From CAZVXI01 sp964631295 (GTDB lineage: Bacteria; Planctomycetota; Phycisphaerae; Phycisphaerales; SM1A02): a DNA stretch of 8,118 nucleotides. Shown here in pieces: positions 1 through 5,211 of the stretch. Within the stretch, counting starts at the first letter, position 1, and every line of letters starts with the position of its first letter. The translations under genes were made by a program, and so were the position numbers. The notes under the pieces are model-generated. The model saw only the letters and a list, made by a program, of their open reading frames with translations. It ran no database searches and was not told the DNA's origin. Where the stretch lies: contig CAZVXI010000146.1 in assembly GCA_964631295.1 (NCBI GenBank), positions 1 through 8,118 of the forward strand, read 5' to 3'.

Positions 1-16
1 AGTTGCGTTTTCCCCT

Positions 17-45
17 TTCACCACGGCGTGTTCTGCTGATAAGAT
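17..45 (+). promoter_or_regulatory. Candidate sigma70-type promoter, extended -10
   Basis: TTCACC at 17-22 matches four of six bases of the -35 consensus TTGACA. It is followed by a 17-base spacer and TAAGAT at 40-45, which matches four of six bases of TATAAT. A TG at 37-38, one base before the hexamer, gives an extended -10. Transcription would then begin near 51-53, which places the ribosome site at 55-64 and GTG 65 in a very short leader and excludes the ATG at 44 from the message. Planctomycete promoters are poorly defined and such matches occur by chance, so this is only a candidate. Confidence 0.3.
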
Positions 46-54
46 GGTGGATAC

Positions 55-64
55 GGAGGTGATC
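55..64 (+). promoter_or_regulatory. Unusually complete Shine-Dalgarno site for the cytochrome gene
   Basis: GGAGGTGATC is a perfect ten-base complement of the canonical 16S rRNA 3' tail (GAUCACCUCC). The GGAGG core at 55-59 lies five bases before GTG 65. Including the flanking TAC at 52-54, 12 of 13 positions match TAAGGAGGTGATC. This decides the start: the in-frame ATG at 44 has no such site, while GTG 65 has an ideal one and opens directly into a normal signal peptide. Confidence 0.7.
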
Positions 65-3000
65 GTGGCACGACGCTGTGCGCAGATTTGTGGATTGCTC
101 GTATTGGTCGGCACGGCCGTGTTGACTGCTGCGCTCGCTGGATCGGGGTCGGCCTCATCTGCTGCAGCTAACAGACCATCCGGGCCTGCGTCGGGGCCGC
201 CGCCTCGCACGATCGACTTCAACCGCGATGTCCGACCGATCCTGTCGAACAACTGCTTTGAGTGTCACGGCCCGGACGCAGCCGCGCGACAGTCAGGCCT
301 CCGCCTCGACCAGCGCGAAGCGGCGATCACGCCTCTGCCCAGCGGCAAGACGGCCATCATCCCGGGCGATCCGGATGCAAGCGAGATCGTGCGGCGTATC
401 ACCACAGATGACCCGCTCGATCGCATGCCGCCAGCCTCGACCGGGCACGACGCGCTGAGCGAGGAGCAGATCGCGACGCTGCGTCGGTGGATCGCAGACG
501 GCGCACCGTGGGCGGACCACTGGGCGTTCATCACGCCGCAGCGCCCACCCGTGCCCGATGCACCGGCAGATGCTCGCGCTCGCAATCCGATCGACAACTT
601 CGTTCTAAAGCGGCTGACGGATGACGGTTTGTCGCAGTCGCCAACAGCGGATCGTGTGACTCTGCTCCGGCGAGTCACGCTTGATCTCACCGGGCTTCCG
701 CCGACTCCGGCTGACGTTGACGCGTTTCTCAGCGACGACGAACCCGGCGCATACGACCGTGTGATTGACCGGCTGCTCGCTTCTCCCCACCACGGCGAAC
801 ACATGGCCCGCTACTGGCTGGATGCAGCCCGCTACGGGGACACGCACGGCTTGCACCTCGACAACGACCGCTCGATGTGGCCATGGCGCGACTGGGTCAT
901 TGATGCGTTCAACCGCAACATGCCGTTCGATCAGTTCACGATCGAGCAGCTTGCCGGCGACTTGCTGCCGCAGCCGACAATGGATCAGATGATCGCCACC
1001 GGCTTCAACCGCAACCACGTGACGACCAGCGAAGGCGGCGCGATCGACGAAGAGTACCTCGTTGAATATGCCGCCGACCGCGTCGCGACGACAGCAACCG
1101 TGTGGATGGGGCTGACGATGTCGTGCGCGCACTGCCACGATCACAAGTTCGACCCGATCTCTCATCGCGAGTACTACGAGTTCTTCGCGTTTTTCAACAA
1201 CACAACCGAAGCAGCGATGGACGGCAATCGCCGTGACCCGCCGCCGGTTGTCCGCGTCACAAGAGGCGAGCAGCGCGGTATTCTCGAATCGCTGGAGGCG
1301 GAACTCACCGAGCAGACCGCGAAGATCGAAGCGCCCAACCCCGAGATTGAATCGGCTCAGCGGGCATGGGAGACGGACTGGAACTCGCTGTGGCGGAGCG
1401 CCTGGCAGGATGTTCGTGTGATTGATGCCCACTCGCGCGATGGCGCGACGCTGCGAGTCCTCGATGATCAATCCGTGTTGTCCACGGGCGATAATCCGGC
1501 GCGCGATGTTTACACAATCACCGCGCGAACCGATGCACAGAACATCTCGCTGCTGCGGCTGGATGCGCTCACGCACGAAGACCTGCCCTTCAACGGGCCC
1601 GGGCGGGCAGAGAACGCAAACTTCGTGCTCAGCGAGATCGAAGTGGACGCGGTCTCTGTCGCAGACCCCACGCAACGCCATCCAGTTCGGCTCTCCACCG
1701 CTGCGGCTGATCACGAGCAGGTGAACGGGCCTTACCTGATCACCATGGCGATTGACGGCATCGTGAACGACACGAACGGCTGGGCAATCGAGGGGTTCAA
1801 TCGACGAGAGAATCGTACGGCCGTGTTCGCTGCCGCTGAACCGTTTGGCTTCGAGGGCGGTACCGACATCGTCGTGCGTTTGAAGTTCGAAACACACTAC
1901 GCTCAGCACGCGATCGGGCGAGCCCGCCTTTCGGTCGCGTCAGATCAGCGTGTGACCGATGCCTTCGCGGCGTCGCACTTCGGCGACTGGTACCTCGCTG
2001 GACCGTTCCCGGCGCAGAACGCCGGGGAGGCGCACAGCACGCCGTACGGACCAGAACTCGAACAGGCAGCCTTCGACGCCGACGCGACATGGCAGGATGC
2101 AACAATCACCTGGGTTCCGCGTCCGGACTTTGCCGATGGCACTGTCCACATGCTCGATGGCGACATCAGCGCGACGTATCTCGCGCGGACGATCACATCG
2201 AATACCGGTGGGTCGCTGACACTTTCGCTTGGCAGTGATGATTCGATCAAGGCGTGGCTCAATGGCGCGGTCGTGCATGACAACAACGTGCAGCGCGGTG
2301 TCGCGCCGGATCAGGATCAGATCAGCGTCAATCTTCGGCCCGGCGAGAACCACCTGCTGATGAAAATCGCCAACGTCGGCGGCGGGTATGGTTTCTACTT
2401 TCAGCCGGTGGAGGAAGGAATCGGCAGTGCGCTGCTGCGTGTGGTTGATACGCTTGGCTCAGAACAGACTGCTGAGCAGCAGGTTGCCATCCGCAACTTC
2501 TATCGGCGGCACCACTCACCTGCAATGCGGCCGATCTTTGAGCGCGTTGATGACCTGCGCGCACAGGTGGAATCGCTCGAAGCAGATCTCCCTGTGACGC
2601 TCGTGATGAACGAGCGGCCGATGCGCAGGCAGACGCACATCCTCAAACGTGGGCAATACGATCAGCCGACCGATCCCGTGACGGCGAACACACCCGAGTG
2701 CCTGCCGCCGATCGAACATCGCTCGGAGGCGGGAGACTTGGACCGGCTTGATCTCGCGCAATGGCTTGTCAGCGATGATCACCCGCTCACGGCGCGCGTC
2801 ATCGTGAACAGACTCTGGCAGCAGGTGTTCGGCACCGGGCTCGTGGAAACAGTTGGAGACTTCGGTGCGCAGGGGCAGTGGCCATCGCATCCGCAGTTGC
2901 TCGACTGGCTCGCCGTCGAGTTCATCGAGAGCGGCTGGGATGTACAGCACATGCTGCGACTCATGGTTTCCAGCGCCGCCTATCGCCAGCAATCACATGT

Positions 3001-3694
3001 GACACCGGAACTGCTCGCACATGATCCGGCCAATCGCTTGCTCGCACGGGGCCCGAGGTTCCGTCTTGATGCGGAAGTTATCCGAGATCAGGCGCTCGCC
3101 GCAAGCGGTCTTCTGGTCGGTGAGATCGGCGGGCCGGGCGTGCGGCCGCATCAGCCGGAAGGACTCTGGCAGGCGGTTGCCTACGAAGATAGTAATACGA
3201 AAATCTTCATGGCTGATGAGGGCGACAAGCAGTATCGCCGCAGCATGTACACCTACTGGAAGCGCACAAGCCCGCCGCCGAATATGACCGCGTTCGATGC
3301 TCCATCGCGCGAGACATGCACGGTGCGGCGCCCGCGAACGAACACGCCATTGCAGTCGCTGGTTCTGCTGAACGATCGGCAGTTTGTAGAAGCGGCTCGC
3401 ATGCTCGCGCATCGCGCGATGCTGGAAGCAGATGATGCCACGCCGACGGACCGCATCAAGTATCTTTTTCAACTGCTGCTCGCACGCGAGCCGGATCCGC
3501 GGGAACTGGAAGTCCTGCTCCATCTGCATGAACAGATGATTGAGCGATACACCAGTGATCCATCATCTGCGCAGTTGCTGCTGTCCATCGGAGATGCGGC
3601 GCCCGATGAATCGCTTGATCCGATCGCACTCGCTGCAATGACAAACATCGCCAGCACCCTGCTCGGGCTGGATGAAACGCTCACCAAGGGATGA
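65..3694 (+). CDS. Exported planctomycete cytochrome c protein, PSCyt1-DUF1549-DUF1553 (PSD1)
   Basis: Large exported protein (1209 aa from GTG 65) of unknown biochemical role, present in many copies in Planctomycetota. Numbered from that start, residues 1-25 form a Sec signal (MARR, hydrophobic core, likely cut after ALA). A PSCyt1 cytochrome domain spans about 50-120, with haem motif CFECH at 64-68 and likely axial Met121 in RMPP. DUF1549/PSCyt2 spans about 175-380 and ends with a second CxxCH, CAHCH at 354-358. A short coiled coil (about 406-423) leads to two predicted beta-rich modules: a discoidin-like one at about 482-625 and one at about 635-788 opening with WYLAGPF. A second helical linker precedes DUF1553/PSD1 (about 848-1110), with NRLWQQVFGTGL and NTPLQSLVLLND. 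Domain set and order are usual for the family and the gene is intact. An ATG at 44 would add seven residues but lacks a ribosome site. The DUF1501 gene begins four bases downstream. Family assignment is firm; carbohydrate binding and electron transfer are inferences. Confidence 0.93.
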   Translation: MARRCAQICGLLVLVGTAVLTAALAGSGSASSAAANRPSGPASGPPPRTIDFNRDVRPILSNNCFECHGPDAAARQSGLRLDQREAAITPLPSGKTAIIPGDPDASEIVRRITTDDPLDRMPPASTGHDALSEEQIATLRRWIADGAPWADHWAFITPQRPPVPDAPADARARNPIDNFVLKRLTDDGLSQSPTADRVTLLRRVTLDLTGLPPTPADVDAFLSDDEPGAYDRVIDRLLASPHHGEHMARYWLDAARYGDTHGLHLDNDRSMWPWRDWVIDAFNRNMPFDQFTIEQLAGDLLPQPTMDQMIATGFNRNHVTTSEGGAIDEEYLVEYAADRVATTATVWMGLTMSCAHCHDHKFDPISHREYYEFFAFFNNTTEAAMDGNRRDPPPVVRVTRGEQRGILESLEAELTEQTAKIEAPNPEIESAQRAWETDWNSLWRSAWQDVRVIDAHSRDGATLRVLDDQSVLSTGDNPARDVYTITARTDAQNISLLRLDALTHEDLPFNGPGRAENANFVLSEIEVDAVSVADPTQRHPVRLSTAAADHEQVNGPYLITMAIDGIVNDTNGWAIEGFNRRENRTAVFAAAEPFGFEGGTDIVVRLKFETHYAQHAIGRARLSVASDQRVTDAFAASHFGDWYLAGPFPAQNAGEAHSTPYGPELEQAAFDADATWQDATITWVPRPDFADGTVHMLDGDISATYLARTITSNTGGSLTLSLGSDDSIKAWLNGAVVHDNNVQRGVAPDQDQISVNLRPGENHLLMKIANVGGGYGFYFQPVEEGIGSALLRVVDTLGSEQTAEQQVAIRNFYRRHHSPAMRPIFERVDDLRAQVESLEADLPVTLVMNERPMRRQTHILKRGQYDQPTDPVTANTPECLPPIEHRSEAGDLDRLDLAQWLVSDDHPLTARVIVNRLWQQVFGTGLVETVGDFGAQGQWPSHPQLLDWLAVEFIESGWDVQHMLRLMVSSAAYRQQSHVTPELLAHDPANRLLARGPRFRLDAEVIRDQALAASGLLVGEIGGPGVRPHQPEGLWQAVAYEDSNTKIFMADEGDKQYRRSMYTYWKRTSPPPNMTAFDAPSRETCTVRRPRTNTPLQSLVLLNDRQFVEAARMLAHRAMLEADDATPTDRIKYLFQLLLAREPDPRELEVLLHLHEQMIERYTSDPSSAQLLLSIGDAAPDESLDPIALAAMTNIASTLLGLDETLTKG
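3686..3690 (+). promoter_or_regulatory. Shine-Dalgarno site for the DUF1501 gene
   Basis: AAGGG lies eight bases before GTG 3699 and sits inside the last codons of the upstream cytochrome gene. This supports GTG 3699 over the in-frame ATG at 3672, and it suggests translational coupling because the upstream stop (3692-3694) falls between the site and the start. Confidence 0.5.
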
Positions 3695-3698
3695 CGTC

Positions 3699-5153
3699 GT
3701 GACCGATCCACTGTGGGAACATCGACTGATGCAGACGCGCCGGCAGTTCTTTGGCAAGGCGGCCAGTGGCATCGGTGTGGCAGCATTGGCTTCGATTCTG
3801 GACCCGTCAGCGCTTGCGGGGCTCACCGATGATAACAGCCTTTCGCTCGCACCACACTTCGCGCCGAAGGCGAAGCGCATCATCTACCTGTTTCAGTCAG
3901 GCGCGCCCGCACAGCTTGATCTGTTCGATTACAAGCCGGCCATGCGTGAACTGTTCGACACCGATCTGCCTGAAACCATCCGGATGGGACAGCGGTTGAC
4001 GACGATGACTTCCGGGCAGGATCGCTTCCCGGTCGCGCCGACGATCTTCGATTTCGAACAACACGGCCAGAGCGGCGCATGGGTGAGCGAACTCATGCCA
4101 CACACCGCAAAGATTGTCGATGACATCACATTCATCAAGTCAATCCACACAGAGGCGATCAACCACGACCCCGGCATCACGTTCATTCAGACGGGCCACC
4201 AACAACCAGGCAGACCAAGCATGGGTGCGTGGCTCAGCTACGGACTTGGCAGCGAAAACCAGAATCTGCCGGGCTTTGTGGTGTTGATCAGCCAGGGCAG
4301 CGCGGTGCGGCCGTCGCAGGCGCTGTTCTCACGCCTCTGGGGCACCGGCTTTCTTCCCTCGGAACATCAGGGCGTGCGATTCCGCTCGGTTGGCGACCCG
4401 GTGCTCTTCCTCTCCAATCCGCAGGGCGTATCGCGCGATGCCAGGCGCGATGTACTCGATGCGATGGCCGCACTCAACCAGCAGCAACTGCACAAGACCG
4501 GCGACCCGGAAATCAACGCGCGCATCGCCGCGGCTGAGCTTGCCTATCGCATGCAACTGTCGGTGCCGGACCTGACGGACATCGACGACGAACCGCAGAC
4601 GACGTTCGACATGTACGGTGAGGATGCCCGAACACCCGGCACATTCGCGGCCAACTGCCTGCTTGCGCGGCGAATGGCTGAGCGCGGCGCGCGGTTCATC
4701 CAGTTGTATCACCGGGGGTGGGATCAACACGACAACCTCCCGCGCGACATTCGCCTGCAATGCAAGGATGTTGATCAGGCGTCGGCCGGGCTCATCATGG
4801 ACCTGAAGCAGCGAGGCATGCTGGACGACACACTCGTCATCTGGGGCGGTGAGTTCGGGCGGACAATCTACTGCCAGGGTGCGCTCAGCGAGTCCAACTA
4901 TGGCCGCGATCACCACCCGCGCTGTTTCACAGTCTGGATGGCGGGCGGCGGCATCAAACGCGGCCACACGCATGGCGAAACCGATGACTTCAGCTACAAC
5001 ATCGTGAAAGATCCGGTCCACATCCACGATCTCAACGCAACAATCCTGCACTGCATGGGTATCGATCACGAACGCCTGACGTACAGGCACCAGGGCCGCG
5101 ACTTCCGTCTGACTGACGTCCACGGCAAGGTCGTGCGCGAAATTCTCGCATGA
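3699..5153 (+). CDS. DUF1501 family protein with Tat signal (alkaline phosphatase/sulfatase superfamily)
   Basis: A 484-aa protein of the DUF1501 family, distantly related to sulfatases and alkaline phosphatases; no substrate is established. From GTG 3699 it begins with TDPLWEHRL followed by TRRQFFGKAASG, the usual family opening and a twin-arginine (Tat) signal, with a hydrophobic stretch and likely cleavage near SALAG. Recognisable motifs are GAPAQLDLFDYKP at 68-80, WDQHDN at 341-346, GGEFGR at 383-388, GRDHHP at 402-407 and HIHDLNATILH from 441; the Asp and His residues in these are candidate metal ligands. The ending (YRHQGRDFRLTDVHG, near the C-terminus) is also typical, so the gene is full length. 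An ATG at 3672 would overlap the upstream gene by 23 bases; the conserved N-terminus and the AAGGG site favour GTG 3699. The four-base gap to the cytochrome gene indicates one operon. One oddity is Ala71, where I recall many relatives having Ser. Confidence 0.93.
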   Translation: MTDPLWEHRLMQTRRQFFGKAASGIGVAALASILDPSALAGLTDDNSLSLAPHFAPKAKRIIYLFQSGAPAQLDLFDYKPAMRELFDTDLPETIRMGQRLTTMTSGQDRFPVAPTIFDFEQHGQSGAWVSELMPHTAKIVDDITFIKSIHTEAINHDPGITFIQTGHQQPGRPSMGAWLSYGLGSENQNLPGFVVLISQGSAVRPSQALFSRLWGTGFLPSEHQGVRFRSVGDPVLFLSNPQGVSRDARRDVLDAMAALNQQQLHKTGDPEINARIAAAELAYRMQLSVPDLTDIDDEPQTTFDMYGEDARTPGTFAANCLLARRMAERGARFIQLYHRGWDQHDNLPRDIRLQCKDVDQASAGLIMDLKQRGMLDDTLVIWGGEFGRTIYCQGALSESNYGRDHHPRCFTVWMAGGGIKRGHTHGETDDFSYNIVKDPVHIHDLNATILHCMGIDHERLTYRHQGRDFRLTDVHGKVVREILA

Positions 5154-5211
5154 TCAACCAGCACCATTCCATTCTTGCGCGCACTGCACTTCATCGCGCC
5201 TGGTCGCAACA
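5154..5211 (+). other. Convergent intergenic spacer with nested inverted repeats
   Basis: This 58-base spacer separates the stop codons of the convergent DUF1501 and M14 genes. It contains two nested inverted repeats: ACCAG (5157-5161) with CTGGT (5200-5204), and inside it GCGCG (5177-5181) with CGCGC (5195-5199) around a 13-base loop. The left arm has a 15-base bulge between the two stems. No T-run follows on either strand, so it does not look like a standard intrinsic terminator. A weak bidirectional terminator is possible but unproven. Confidence 0.25.

Noticed and set aside
605..1909. Long open frame of 434 codons on the minus strand inside the cytochrome gene
   Set aside because: It is antisense to a clearly conserved protein with recognised motifs. 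Its translation has no recognisable domain, and long antisense frames are common in GC-rich coding DNA.
2516..3529. Two consecutive minus-strand open frames (2516-2992 and 2993-3529) opposite DUF1553
   Set aside because: Both are antisense to a conserved domain and show no recognisable motifs; probably composition-driven.
3672..3698. ATG 3672 as the start of the DUF1501 gene
   Set aside because: It adds nine residues (MKRSPRDDV) before the usual family opening and overlaps the upstream gene by 23 bases; GTG 3699 has an AAGGG site and the conserved N-terminus.
3691..3702. ATGA overlap at the end of the cytochrome gene as the start of the next gene
   Set aside because: The ATG at 3691 reads only three codons before TGA and is not in the DUF1501 frame.
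4329..5123. Open frame of 264 codons on the minus strand inside the DUF1501 gene
   Set aside because: It lies opposite conserved DUF1501 motifs (GGEFGR, GRDHHP) and shows no recognisable family; best explained as an antisense shadow.
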